A stretch of 12,460 bases of DNA from Euryarchaeota archaeon UBA175 (GCA_002497895.1 DAFD01000095.1:1040-13499), one strand, 5' to 3'; shown: positions 1-7,406, counted from the stretch's first letter. Notes: a model not told the origin generated them from the letters alone. Translations and numbers: made by a program.

Positions 1-1
1 G

Positions 2-1132
2 GATGACTGGGATGATGTTCCCGAGGCCATCCGGAACACCTTCGACAAACTCGGTATTCCCGAGGCTGAGCAGAAATGGCTCTCAGGAGTCACCGCGCAG
101 TACGAATCCGAAGCGGTTTACCACTCGATTCGAGAAGACCTCGAACAGCAAGGAGTCATCTTCCTAGACATGGATTCAGGACTGCGAGAATACCCTGAAA
201 TCGTCAAGAAATGGTTTTGTTCAGTCGTTCCTTACCAAGACAATAAATTCAGCGCTTTGAATACCGCTGTTTGGTCTGGTGGCTCATTCATCTACGTCCC
301 AAAGGGCGTCCACGTCGAGATGCCCGTTCAGGCATATTTCCGTATCAATGCGAAGAATATGGGTCAGTTTGAGCGTACTCTAATCATCGCTGACGAAGGT
401 AGTAGTATCCACTACGTCGAAGGCTGCACAGCCCCAACCTACTCTACCGATTCACTCCACTCCGCTGTCGTCGAACTCATTGCCCTCCCCGGCTCTCACA
501 TCCGCTACAGCACGGTGCAAAATTGGAGCACTAATGTCTACAATTTGGTGACTAAGCGCGGCATCGCCCACAAGAACGCCAAAATCGAATGGGTCGATGG
601 CAACATCGGCAGCAGGCTGACGATGAAATATCCAGCTGTTATTCTCAAAGGAGAAGGTAGTCACGCTGAGGTGATTTCAGTCGCATATTCAGGAAAGGGT
701 CAACACCAAGATGCTGGAGCCAAGATCCATCACCTCGCGAGTAACACAACTTCGAAGATTCTCTCGAAGTCGATTTCAAAGGACGGAGGACGCGGTTCGT
801 ATCGCGGACTAGTTTCAGTCTCACCAAAAGCAGAAAATTGCAAACTCAATGTTGTTTGTGACGCGCTCATTCTCGACGAAAATTCACGTTCGGACACCTA
901 TCCTACCATGGAAGTAGCCAACCCGACTGCGCGTTGTGAGCACGAGGCGAGTGTGTCGAAGGTGAGCGATGATCAGTTGTTCTATCTGATGAGCCGAGGG
1001 CACGCAGAAGAGGAGGCTCTGGCGATGATTGTCAACGGATTCTTTGAGCCTTTTACCCGTGAACTCCCAATGGAATACGCAGTTGAACTCAACAAATTGA
1101 TGGCCCTCGAAATGGAAGGAAGCATCGGCTGA
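2..1132 (+). CDS. sufB: SufB, Fe-S cluster assembly scaffold (5' truncated by window edge)
   Basis: SufB is the core subunit of the cytoplasmic SufBCD complex, which builds iron-sulfur clusters and passes them to target proteins. The frame is open from base 2, and 376 residues are visible; full-length family members have about 470, so roughly 95 N-terminal residues lie upstream. The fragment shows the family blocks [86 protein letters not shown] and SRSDTYP. The final block is [20 protein letters not shown] followed by a typical MEGSIG end. The Cys in VVCDAL (fragment residue 286) and the Glu in CEHEAS sit where E. coli SufB has its proposed cluster-assembly Cys405 and Glu434; that alignment is from memory. 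An internal ATG at 170 is not the start because homology runs well upstream of it. sufD follows after 69 bp. sufC is probably upstream but is not visible. Confidence 0.98.
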   Translation, partial: DDWDDVPEAIRNTFDKLGIPEAEQKWLSGVTAQYESEAVYHSIREDLEQQGVIFLDMDSGLREYPEIVKKWFCSVVPYQDNKFSALNTAVWSGGSFIYVPKGVHVEMPVQAYFRINAKNMGQFERTLIIADEGSSIHYVEGCTAPTYSTDSLHSAVVELIALPGSHIRYSTVQNWSTNVYNLVTKRGIAHKNAKIEWVDGNIGSRLTMKYPAVILKGEGSHAEVISVAYSGKGQHQDAGAKIHHLASNTTSKILSKSISKDGGRGSYRGLVSVSPKAENCKLNVVCDALILDENSRSDTYPTMEVANPTARCEHEASVSKVSDDQLFYLMSRGHAEEEALAMIVNGFFEPFTRELPMEYAVELNKLMALEMEGSIG

Positions 1133-1201
1133 ATTTCTGCTACTGGAAATTCGACCATAGAGGTAAGAGAACACAGATAATTAGCAGGCTGGTGAATTTA
1201 C

Positions 1202-2305
1202 ATGGATGCTGCGAGTCTGTACAAGTCTCTCGATGAGCCTGACAAGGCGGACCATCTGTGGCGTTACACCCCTTGGAAGAGAGTTCATCCAAGCGGCGAT
1301 TTGAGCGAAATTCCAGCTACTGTAGCACCGAAACTTACTCTCTCCTGTCTAGATGATAATGTGGCTTTAGTTGGTATATCGGTAGAAGAAGGAATTGTTG
1401 GTGCAGAAGTTCTGCCGGAATCCGATGAGGTGACTTCTTCATTCATCCGCGCCGCTGCTGGCGACTCGGTTTACACACTTCGCACAGAGAATAATTTTGT
1501 TGCCAGTTCACCAATCGTTCTCGACATCGACACAGGCGATTCTCCATGTGCTCTGCACCTTGCCCTCGATATTGGTCGTCATTGTGAATTCGAATTGATT
1601 ACACAGATTAGTGGCGCTGCTCCTTGGACAGGAGTCCTGCGCAGTGGTCGAATTGGTGATGGCTCTATTCTGAACGATGTGGTCATCGGCCACACCGATT
1701 CGGGAACTCTTCTACGCGTCGACAGTATTGCGATTGGACGCGACGCGCAGGTCAAGGCTGGAACAGTCAGCTCAGGAAGCGAGCGTACCAAGGCAGACCT
1801 TCGCTACAAAATGGGTGAGACTGGCGGCCATCTGAATGTCCTCGGCTCGATCCTATCGGCAAGTAAGATGCACCTCGACCATCACGTCGAGATTCATCAC
1901 GACGCTCCCGAGACATTCAGTCGCCTCGATTGGCACTCGGCTTGCGGCGGTAACTCGCGCACGGTTGGAACCGGAATGCTCCGGGTCGCCAAGGGCGCGA
2001 GAGGTGCTGATGCGGGCCAACTCTTCCACAATCTGCTATTATCTGAGAAGGCTGAAGCCGATTCGATTCCTGAACTTGAAGTCAGTGAGCATGATGTCGT
2101 CGGCTGCGGCCACGGTACTGCCAACGGGCCTGTCGATGAAGAGCAGATGTTCTACCTGGAGTCGCGAGGCTTCGATACCTCTGAGGCTCGCGATGCACTC
2201 ATCGCCGCATTCCTTAATTCAACTCTCATCGAAATGGGCAGCGATACTCTGCATCATTGGTTGACCGAGCATCTGCAAGACGAACTGAATGACCTCAAAG
2301 CCTGA
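1202..2305 (+). CDS. sufD: SufD, Fe-S cluster assembly protein
   Basis: SufD is the SufB paralogue that pairs with it across SufC in the SufBCD scaffold and is linked to iron acquisition during cluster assembly. The protein has 367 residues. The N-terminal half is divergent, with LWRYTPW matching the usual early 'W(R/K)YT' patch. The C-terminal beta-helix core is clear: GSILSASKMHLDHHVEIHHD, GTGMLRVAKGARGADAGQ, FHNLLLSEKAEADSIPELE, then VGCGHGTANGPVDEEQ and MFYLESRGF. His304 in CGHGT aligns with the conserved His360 of E. coli SufD, which is implicated in cluster formation (alignment from memory). The ATG start has a GGTGA ribosome binding site at 1191-1195, six bases upstream. The gene lies 69 bp after sufB on the same strand, giving the common B-D order. 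The name SufD rather than a second SufB rests on length, the CxHG motif and position. Confidence 0.95.
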   Translation: MDAASLYKSLDEPDKADHLWRYTPWKRVHPSGDLSEIPATVAPKLTLSCLDDNVALVGISVEEGIVGAEVLPESDEVTSSFIRAAAGDSVYTLRTENNFVASSPIVLDIDTGDSPCALHLALDIGRHCEFELITQISGAAPWTGVLRSGRIGDGSILNDVVIGHTDSGTLLRVDSIAIGRDAQVKAGTVSSGSERTKADLRYKMGETGGHLNVLGSILSASKMHLDHHVEIHHDAPETFSRLDWHSACGGNSRTVGTGMLRVAKGARGADAGQLFHNLLLSEKAEADSIPELEVSEHDVVGCGHGTANGPVDEEQMFYLESRGFDTSEARDALIAAFLNSTLIEMGSDTLHHWLTEHLQDELNDLKA

Positions 2306-2323
2306 GGAAGCCATTTGGGCTGC

Positions 2324-2482
2324 GTGAGGGTGAAGCGCTTCGTGGACCACGATCACTGCGCTGCGATTCTGTGCGAATGTGGATTCCGTGGCGCTGCCAT
2401 CCCGATGCGACAACACATGGAATGCCCGCGCTGCCGCAGAGTCGTAGAGGCCTGTTGCGAGGGTGTCCCTGATTACTCCTGA
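2324..2482 (+). CDS. Small Cys-rich zinc-ribbon-like protein downstream of sufD
   Basis: This short gene encodes 52 residues from a GTG start, beginning VRVKRFVDHDHCAAILCECG and ending EGVPDYS. It is in the same frame as sufD and starts 18 bp after the sufD stop. Cysteines fall at 12, 17, 19, 34, 37, 44 and 45. The C17-x-C19 and C34-x2-C37 pairs, 14 residues apart and with H31 between them, resemble a one-knuckle zinc ribbon or rubredoxin-like metal site. GAGGAA at 2304-2309 overlaps the sufD stop and could serve as a distant ribosome binding site (14 bases away), suggesting coupling to sufD. A second GTG at 2330 is an alternative start. I do not recognise the family. The reading-frame call rests on the paired cysteines, the in-frame position and the lack of any other explanation for this 200-bp gap between convergent genes. 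Metal binding and a role in Fe-S assembly are inference. Confidence 0.6.
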   Translation: MRVKRFVDHDHCAAILCECGFRGAAIPMRQHMECPRCRRVVEACCEGVPDYS

Positions 2483-2505
2483 GAGACTACAGAATAGCAG
2501 AACTG

Positions 2506-3276
2506 TCAGCCAGAACGATCGCGATAACTCGAGAGCAAGGCAGTCAGCAGGACACCTGCAGCAATTCCGAAAGCAAGCCCCTGATCATCCATCGTCGTGC
2601 CGGCTAAATCTCTGAAAGTGAATCCCATTACTGTACACATTGGCACTACGAATATCGCAAAGCGCCGAGCTCGCTGAGCCTTAGATGGAGCGATTCCCAT
2701 CGGTCGCAGCGTGATTGAGCCCGCCTTCACCAAGACCTGCCAATCGACACCCTCCGCCCCGATCCGTAAACGCTGAAGAACTGCGGGGCGGATGCCCGGA
2801 TTGGCTGATTTTTCGTGTAAAATCTCTCCTCGTCCAGTTACCAATCGTACACGCTGTAAACTCTCACGAATCCCTAGTAATCTCTCGGTTGCACCAGCCG
2901 CCGAAGCAGCATCCAATCCATGCATGTCGAAGGTCAAAATTCCTCGCTCGCGGCGCACCCGCTCTTCGACATCCCAAGCTCCATCGCTCGCATCGGTCAG
3001 ATAGGCCATCTCAGCGCGCAAAGCATCGACTTCAGCAGCACGCACCGCAGCGCGTACATCGCCTTTCTCAGCACGGTCGCGCACGCGCGCGAGAGTGAAC
3101 ATCAGAAGCACCGCACCGACCGCAGTACCCAAAACCGCCCCAGTGCGGAGAGCCGGAGAAATCGCATTCTCATCCATCCCGCCGGCAAAGAAAGCCATCA
3201 TAGAACCCATCACGAAGACCATGACAGAGATTACCGCCGAGATAGCGAAGGCATCACGCACACCTACCTCGACCAT
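2506..3276 (-). CDS. Membrane protein with an Smr (MutS2 C-terminal-like) domain between two TM pairs
   Basis: This 256-residue protein has two N-terminal membrane helices (about 10-32 and 44-63), a charged, probably helical linker rich in Arg, Glu and Ala (64-111), a soluble domain, and two C-terminal helices (about 206-221 and 234-250). The soluble domain at roughly 113-192 matches the Smr pattern. It has a strand with DMHGL (117-121, like the Smr 'DLHG' motif), an amphipathic helix, RVRLVTGRG (142-150, like the Smr 'R(V/I)xI(H/I)GKG' loop), a variable loop, and GIRPAVLQRL (161-170). Smr domains are known as nicking nucleases or RNases, as in MutS2 and related proteins; activity here is inferred. 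With an even number of helices, the domain and both termini should lie in the same compartment, presumably the cytoplasm. No ribosome binding site precedes the ATG, so the mRNA may be leaderless. The gene diverges from the DUF2085 gene and converges on the sufD group. Confidence 0.82.
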   Translation of the reverse strand: MVEVGVRDAFAISAVISVMVFVMGSMMAFFAGGMDENAISPALRTGAVLGTAVGAVLLMFTLARVRDRAEKGDVRAAVRAAEVDALRAEMAYLTDASDGAWDVEERVRRERGILTFDMHGLDAASAAGATERLLGIRESLQRVRLVTGRGEILHEKSANPGIRPAVLQRLRIGAEGVDWQVLVKAGSITLRPMGIAPSKAQRARRFAIFVVPMCTVMGFTFRDLAGTTMDDQGLAFGIAAGVLLTALLSSYRDRSG

Positions 3277-3320
3277 GAGTCGCGGATAGACTGATAGCGA
3301 TAGAACCCACCGACAAAGAC
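3277..3320. promoter_or_regulatory. Short divergent intergenic region, presumed promoters for both neighbours
   Basis: Only 44 bp separate the start codons of the minus-strand Smr-membrane gene and the plus-strand DUF2085 gene, so their promoters must lie here or run into the coding regions. Neither gene has a convincing ribosome binding site, which fits leaderless archaeal transcripts. GATAG occurs three times, at 3285-3289, 3293-3297 and 3299-3303. I see no strong TATA box or BRE. Promoter function is inferred from gene orientation only. Confidence 0.35.
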
Positions 3321-4106
3321 GTGACGGAAACAGAGACTCCCCTTCTGAAGAACGGTCGGCCAGACCGAATTCGGGAATCTACGGTCGGCCGAAATCTCGC
3401 AGCGATAGCAGGAGTCTATCTCATCCTAGTGTTCCTAATCCCGCTGGCATTGCCCACCGACACAATTCCTGATCTCTCGGCTCGCGCCAATCGAATGGAT
3501 TACGCAACCTACGATGGCACCTGGTCGTGGGGCAATGGAAACAACGGAGAGGATGGAGAAATGGGCCACAATCAATTCGAAAATGGAGGCCTATTTGCTT
3601 GGATGGAACTCAACCCAATAGCAGCAACTGTTTACGCCATCGGGGACCTCAATTGCCATCAGAAATTCGAACGTTCCTGGGAAATCAACGGCAACCAACT
3701 CGCCGTCTGTACACGCGATATTGGCATCTTATTCGGATTCGTCGCTTGCAGTCTATTGTGGCAGAGACGTGGCCTGAATCGTTGGACTATACGCGATACA
3801 TTCCTATCGATTTTTAGCGATGATTTGATCGAAGAATTCTACTACGACGATCGTCGCATGCTCGTCATGACTGGCATACTGGCTATCGGACTCGGACCTA
3901 TGGCAATTGATGGTTTCACACAATTATTGTCATCGTATGAGTCAACGAACCTTTTGCGGATCATTACAGGAGTCCCAGCCGGGTTCGTCGGGGCCTGGAT
4001 TTTCTCAGCAATGTTCTCAGCTCGGCCGCATGAGTTTGACGATTCAGATTCGGTGCGTCTGCCTGCTAATGCTATACTCAGGATGATAGAAGAGGAAGAG
4101 GAGTGA
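3321..4106 (+). CDS. DUF2085 family membrane protein
   Basis: This is a 261-residue integral membrane protein. The diagnostic DUF2085 stretch is CHQKFERSWEINGNQ (112-126) followed by LAVCTRDIGILFGF (127-140), the family's 'CHQxxERSF...C(A/T)R(D/C)xGI' pattern. The later ML-TG-L-GPMAIDGFTQLL and ES-N-LRIITG blocks (181-217) also fit. Membrane helices are likely at about 26-44, 134-147, 181-203 and 214-232. The segment between the first helix and CHQ (residues 45-105) is polar, rich in Gly, Asn and Trp, and probably extracytoplasmic. The paired C112 and C130 suggest a metal or disulfide site, but the family's biochemical role is unknown. The start is the GTG at 3321; no ribosome binding site is visible. 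The gene ends with a run of Glu codons, 24 bp before the stop of the convergent Tmk-like gene, with no obvious terminator between them. Confidence 0.88.
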   Translation: MTETETPLLKNGRPDRIRESTVGRNLAAIAGVYLILVFLIPLALPTDTIPDLSARANRMDYATYDGTWSWGNGNNGEDGEMGHNQFENGGLFAWMELNPIAATVYAIGDLNCHQKFERSWEINGNQLAVCTRDIGILFGFVACSLLWQRRGLNRWTIRDTFLSIFSDDLIEEFYYDDRRMLVMTGILAIGLGPMAIDGFTQLLSSYESTNLLRIITGVPAGFVGAWIFSAMFSARPHEFDDSDSVRLPANAILRMIEEEEE

Positions 4107-4130
4107 AGATTTGAGCCAGCGAGCTCGGAA

Positions 4131-5471
4131 TCACTGACCCTGCCACCAAGAAACCAAACCGCTGGCGCCGGCTGGCAGAGTCGAATCAGATTTACCATTA
4201 CCAAGAATCGCCAGCCGCTCAATCGTATCTCGAACCGCGCGAGGATATTCACCAGAACGAACAATCTGTCCGAGAGCGAAGCGAGGGTGCGTGTCAGGGT
4301 TTGCAGCCAGCCAGCGAGCCAAAGCGCGGCGCAGCGGCCATAGAACCAGAATTGCAGTGCCAAAAGCATGAGATTCGGCACGCAATTGGTTGCGAGAAGC
4401 GTCGCGCCCGAGCAAAGATTTGTGCTGATTGACCCACTTTGAGCGGTCAGCCATGAAACGCAGAACTTTGTGAGAGTGTGAGTCGGATACAGCCCGAACA
4501 GGTCCCTGAGCATTACGCAACTCTTTGACATCCGCCGAAGGCAGTAAAGCGAGAGTTCCACAAATCGAACTCACCGAGCGTGCCAGCACCGACTTTGGGA
4601 CATCGACACGCTCGTCCTCAGGAACCCCATCAAGCGCCGCAGAATGATCAGTTTGAGCCTCGCGGAGCACCCGCCAAGGAGCCTTGCCATCCAACCAATC
4701 AGACCGCGTACGAGCCGGTTCAACCCCCAGCCCATCGAGTACCGTTTGACCCTTCGTTGATTTGATCAAACGCTTCAGCATAAACCGCTCAACAGACTCA
4801 GTATCGACATTCAAGGGTTCAGGCCGAGAATGTACGAACTTGCGTATATGCAAAGTCAATTTCCGCTTGAACTCCCGCTCAGTAGTCTCATTCGAGACTG
4901 GGCCAATGATTGCGCCCATATCAAACGGAGTCGGCATCTCAACCTCTCCTGAAAGCAAAGAAGCATAACCCGCACGAATCTCCTTCTGCAACTCAGTCGT
5001 CTCGAAATACTCAGTTTTGTCGGACATCATTCGCAGAGTCCCGGACTGGATTCTTTTCATCGCAACATCGGGGTCGCAATCCACCCAGATGCACAAATCA
5101 GGAACGAGAGCAGCTGAATTGACCTGAGCCACGCGCTCGACCCCAAGACCGCCGACCACTCCTTGATAGACAAGTGAAGAATGCACATTCCGCTCACTAA
5201 CGACGATTCGCCCCTCCTCCAATCGAGGCAAAATCCAGCCGTGAGAATGGTCGACTCGGTCAGCGGCGAACAAACCAGCCTCCTGTTCAGGAGTGTGCGT
5301 CTGTTGTCGTACCGAGTCGATAGCGAGCCGTCCAAGAGGATGATCCCGCCGTGGCTCGCCAGTAACCTCTACCGAGGTAAAGCAAAATTCGCGTTCCAGA
5401 ACTTCGGCGACGACCTTTGTGGCCAAGCCTTTGCCGGAGCCGTCCCCACCTTCGATAGTGATGAGGTACAC
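4131..5471 (-). CDS. tmk: Thymidylate kinase family protein with a ~220-residue C-terminal extension
   Basis: Thymidylate kinase phosphorylates dTMP to dTDP with ATP in the cytoplasm. The protein has 446 residues, about twice the usual 200-230. Residues 1-220 show the fold: ITIEGGDGSGKG (P-loop, 4-15), VTGEP (36-40, usually TREP), GLFAADR (66-72), IVVSERN followed by HSSLVYQG (89-104), and a lid with DKTEYFE. Two hallmark positions differ. The P-loop lysine is followed by Gly-Leu rather than a hydroxyl residue, and the usual DR(Y/H/W) motif reads ERN. Residues after about 225 form a mostly helical extension I do not recognise. The start is GTG at 5471, set by GGAGG at 5478-5482 six bases upstream and one base after the preceding stop; an ATG at 5501 lies inside the upstream gene. 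It is the last gene of a three-gene operon. The family call is firm; catalysis on dTMP is probable but weakened by the motif changes. Confidence 0.85.
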   Translation of the reverse strand: MYLITIEGGDGSGKGLATKVVAEVLEREFCFTSVEVTGEPRRDHPLGRLAIDSVRQQTHTPEQEAGLFAADRVDHSHGWILPRLEEGRIVVSERNVHSSLVYQGVVGGLGVERVAQVNSAALVPDLCIWVDCDPDVAMKRIQSGTLRMMSDKTEYFETTELQKEIRAGYASLLSGEVEMPTPFDMGAIIGPVSNETTEREFKRKLTLHIRKFVHSRPEPLNVDTESVERFMLKRLIKSTKGQTVLDGLGVEPARTRSDWLDGKAPWRVLREAQTDHSAALDGVPEDERVDVPKSVLARSVSSICGTLALLPSADVKELRNAQGPVRAVSDSHSHKVLRFMADRSKWVNQHKSLLGRDASRNQLRAESHAFGTAILVLWPLRRALARWLAANPDTHPRFALGQIVRSGEYPRAVRDTIERLAILGNGKSDSTLPAGASGLVSWWQGQ

Positions 5472-5472
5472 G

Positions 5473-6210
5473 TTAAGCCTCCACGAAGCCAAATTGGCCA
5501 CGGGTCAGATACGTCAGCCCCATCCCCATCAGAATGAACAGCGGACCGATGAACATCAATCCCTGACTCCAGAGTCCGAGATATGCCAAAAACTGTGTAC
5601 GGAAGTGTTTTTTGCCATTATATGCCTCGATGCCTCCGAGGATTCCTGCGAGTCCTGCAGCGAGTGTTAGAGCACCAATTATCGATGTGATGAGGACTGA
5701 TTCAGCCAGATAACTATCACCTCGCATGTCGATTTCGTTCTCACCGTCTCCCTCGCTCAAGGTCACAGTAATCTGAGCATGGTCTCCTGGGATTAGCAAA
5801 ACCCGTTCTGTGATATTGTTTGGGTGGTCGACGACGAGAGTTGCTGAACGCCGAGGTACGTCGTCGATCGAGAATCGCCCGCCAGAGTCGGTTACATCAC
5901 GATCAATCTCGAGAAATTCCTCGTCGTAAAGAATCACTGTTACGCCTTCGATTGCTTCGCCGCCAGTGGTATTGTCGACGAGGGCTAAATAGACACCTCC
6001 GTGGACATCGGCCAGCCCCCCAGAATCGTCGAGCTGGCCGGTCAGAACGTCGCCGACGTCGGCTGTGATATGCAGGCTGCCGGTGACGACACCGAGGATA
6101 CTTCCGAGGATTATGAGGATCGCTCCTGCCACACGAGTAGCCGGGTCGACGGAGAGATCCTCAAGCCACCATTGAAGGCGAGTTCGTTTGGATTCGTCAT
6201 CATAAGACAT
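5473..6210 (-). CDS. Membrane protein with extracytoplasmic carboxypeptidase-regulatory-like domain
   Basis: This 245-residue protein has three predicted membrane helices: 27-46, about 170-194 and about 208-234. A loop of about 120 residues between helices one and two contains a beta-rich module at roughly 70-152. It has the pattern GGVYLALVD, GVTVILYDEE, VTDSGGRFSIDDVP, ATLVVDHPN and ITVTLSEG, typical of carboxypeptidase-regulatory-like or Cna-B-like beta-sandwiches. The short charged N-terminus has two Arg/Lys clusters, so it is probably cytoplasmic and the sandwich outside. Such modules usually give structure or ligand contact rather than catalysis. Its start overlaps the end of the glutaminyl cyclase gene by 11 bp and has GGAGG at 6220-6224, nine bases upstream. 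Its stop is one base before the Tmk-like GTG. This tight packing supports one operon. I do not recognise a specific family for the whole protein, and its function is unknown. Confidence 0.8.
   Translation of the reverse strand: MSYDDESKRTRLQWWLEDLSVDPATRVAGAILIILGSILGVVTGSLHITADVGDVLTGQLDDSGGLADVHGGVYLALVDNTTGGEAIEGVTVILYDEEFLEIDRDVTDSGGRFSIDDVPRRSATLVVDHPNNITERVLLIPGDHAQITVTLSEGDGENEIDMRGDSYLAESVLITSIIGALTLAAGLAGILGGIEAYNGKKHFRTQFLAYLGLWSQGLMFIGPLFILMGMGLTYLTRGQFGFVEA
5478..5482 (-). promoter_or_regulatory. Ribosome binding site that sets the Tmk-like start
   Basis: On the minus strand this reads GGAGG, six bases before the GTG at 5471. It lies inside the last codons of the upstream membrane-protein gene, whose TAA is at 5475-5473. 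It supports the GTG start over the ATG at 5501, which would give a ten-residue extension before the conserved first strand. It also indicates translational coupling. Confidence 0.75.
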
Positions 6211-7243
6211 GCTGCCCGCCCTCCTGCTTGTCCTCGCTGGTGAGTGGCGGCTTCTCAGTTTGACGCTTCCATATGTACAACGGTGGAAGTATGATTAGTA
6301 GGAAAAAGAAGGCGTAAACTGAAACGAATTCAAGGTCTTGTGCGAATCCATCAGTAGCCTTCCAATAAGATACTCCACATTGTAATACTAAGGCTTCGCA
6401 TTGAATGGAAGATTCTTCTTCACAGGAAGAGGGATCAAAATCCCCCCATGGAATATTCACTTGATAGTAATTCGACCAATTCTTGCCAGTGACCCACCAG
6501 CCACCGCCTGCGTAATCACGAGCGATGCCGTTCAACACTCCCGAATCCTCGGTCTCAAATTGCTCGCGGATGGCTGAGAAATCCACTTTCTGACAGACTA
6601 TTCCAGTTTCAGTATTAATTCTGTATACATTATCATCATACCATCTATTGGCTAAAAATGGGTCATTACTTGGGCATTCCAATTCATTCCATTTGTCAGT
6701 CACAAGCCCATCGACTCGAACCTCAACTTCTTCCTCAAAGGAAGTAAGGTCATGTGAAAATCGCTTGATTGTCGATCCGCCATCGGCGATCCACAAATTG
6801 TCCTCCCCGTCACTGCACAACCCCCAGCCTTCCCCAATGTAGGTGAATTCGCCTCTCGGTTCAAGAGTCTCGAGGTCGTAGATGAAACCGGTATTTTCTC
6901 GCCAAGTGAGTTGTACAACGGAATCATTCCAGATGGTCAGACCCTCGCCGAAATACTCGTCGGGCAGGTCGCGCTGGAGCTCAACCTCGCCAGTTGTCAT
7001 GTTGACGATTCTTACGCTGGATTCGCCGTATAGTCCGGTGCTTTCGTAGAATTTGCCGTTGTGGATTTCAAGCCCTTGAGTGAATGCCGTTGGGTCGTGT
7101 GGGACTATGCTAACAACCTCTGGAACAATCACCTCCGCTCCGCGCACAGGCTCATCAGCTAGAGCAGGGGCAATCAGCGCTCCAGTCATCATCAGTGCTG
7201 CAAGAGCCAGAGAAATTCTACGTGAGCCCAGGTTGGCAACCAT
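6200..7243 (-). CDS. Glutaminyl-peptide cyclotransferase (glutamine cyclotransferase), membrane anchored
   Basis: Enzymes of this plant/bacterial-type family (five-bladed propeller, unrelated to the zinc-dependent animal enzyme) convert N-terminal Gln of exported proteins to pyroglutamate. The 347-residue protein has a signal peptide (1-29, MVANLGSRR then a hydrophobic core ending APALA). Its catalytic domain (about 38-262) shows AFTQGLE (53-59), FYESTGLYGESS (65-76), YFGEGLT (97-103), VVQLTWRE (109-116), YIGEGWGL (135-142), NELE (186-189), ANRW (198-201), VLNGIA (236-241) and VTGKNW (251-256). E67, W114, N186, W201 and K254 match residues reported for the papaya enzyme (from memory). Unlike the usual soluble secreted form, it continues with a three-Cys stretch and a membrane helix (306-325) with a short basic/acidic tail. 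The start at 7243 is chosen because the signal peptide begins there; a longer frame to 7453 adds 70 low-complexity residues and overlaps the divergent gene. It is first in a three-gene operon. Confidence 0.92.
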   Translation of the reverse strand: MVANLGSRRISLALAALMMTGALIAPALADEPVRGAEVIVPEVVSIVPHDPTAFTQGLEIHNGKFYESTGLYGESSVRIVNMTTGEVELQRDLPDEYFGEGLTIWNDSVVQLTWRENTGFIYDLETLEPRGEFTYIGEGWGLCSDGEDNLWIADGGSTIKRFSHDLTSFEEEVEVRVDGLVTDKWNELECPSNDPFLANRWYDDNVYRINTETGIVCQKVDFSAIREQFETEDSGVLNGIARDYAGGGWWVTGKNWSNYYQVNIPWGDFDPSSCEEESSIQCEALVLQCGVSYWKATDGFAQDLEFVSVYAFFFLLIILPPLYIWKRQTEKPPLTSEDKQEGGQHVL

Positions 7244-7322
7244 CTCTCGTTGATGATTGCTGAGCGGGATGGTTGTGCGGCTACGAGTGCTGTTGGATGT
7301 CACAGGAGCGGGCTTTGAGACT

Positions 7323-7337
7323 CGGCCCTTCGGGCCG
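7323..7337. repeat. Perfect 6-bp inverted repeat with 3-base loop
   Basis: The sequence CGGCCC, TTC, GGGCCG forms a GC-rich stem of six pairs with a three-base loop. It sits within the divergent spacer, about 80 bp from each start codon. It has no T-run, so an archaeal U-tract terminator is unlikely. It could be an operator or a leader hairpin, or chance in GC-rich DNA. Confidence 0.45.
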
Positions 7338-7406
7338 GGCGCGTCCGAACGATGCTCCATCGATGTTATAGCGGGTTGAAGTGGGGCTTGAACCTGTCTT
7401 ATTGCT

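Noticed and set aside
1133..1201. Internal promoter between sufB and sufD (AT-rich AGATAATTAG near 1176)
   Set aside because: The element is too close to the ATG for a normal leader with the GGTGA site present; co-transcription with sufB is simpler.
4107..4130. Terminator between the convergent DUF2085 and Tmk-like genes
   Set aside because: The 24 bp contain neither a T-run on either strand nor a stable stem; nothing can be supported.
3842..4561. A 239-codon open frame on the minus strand across the convergent DUF2085/Tmk-like boundary
   Set aside because: It overlaps two well-supported genes and reads as a shadow with no domain.
5472..5501. ATG start ten codons upstream for the Tmk-like gene
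   Set aside because: The GTG at 5471 has GGAGG at ideal spacing and begins right at the first conserved strand; the ATG lies inside the upstream gene with no site of its own.
7360..7405. Possible tRNA-like sequence near GGGTTGAAGTGGGGCTTGAACC
   Set aside because: There is no acceptor stem pairing, no GTTCRA T-loop in the right place and no anticodon arm.
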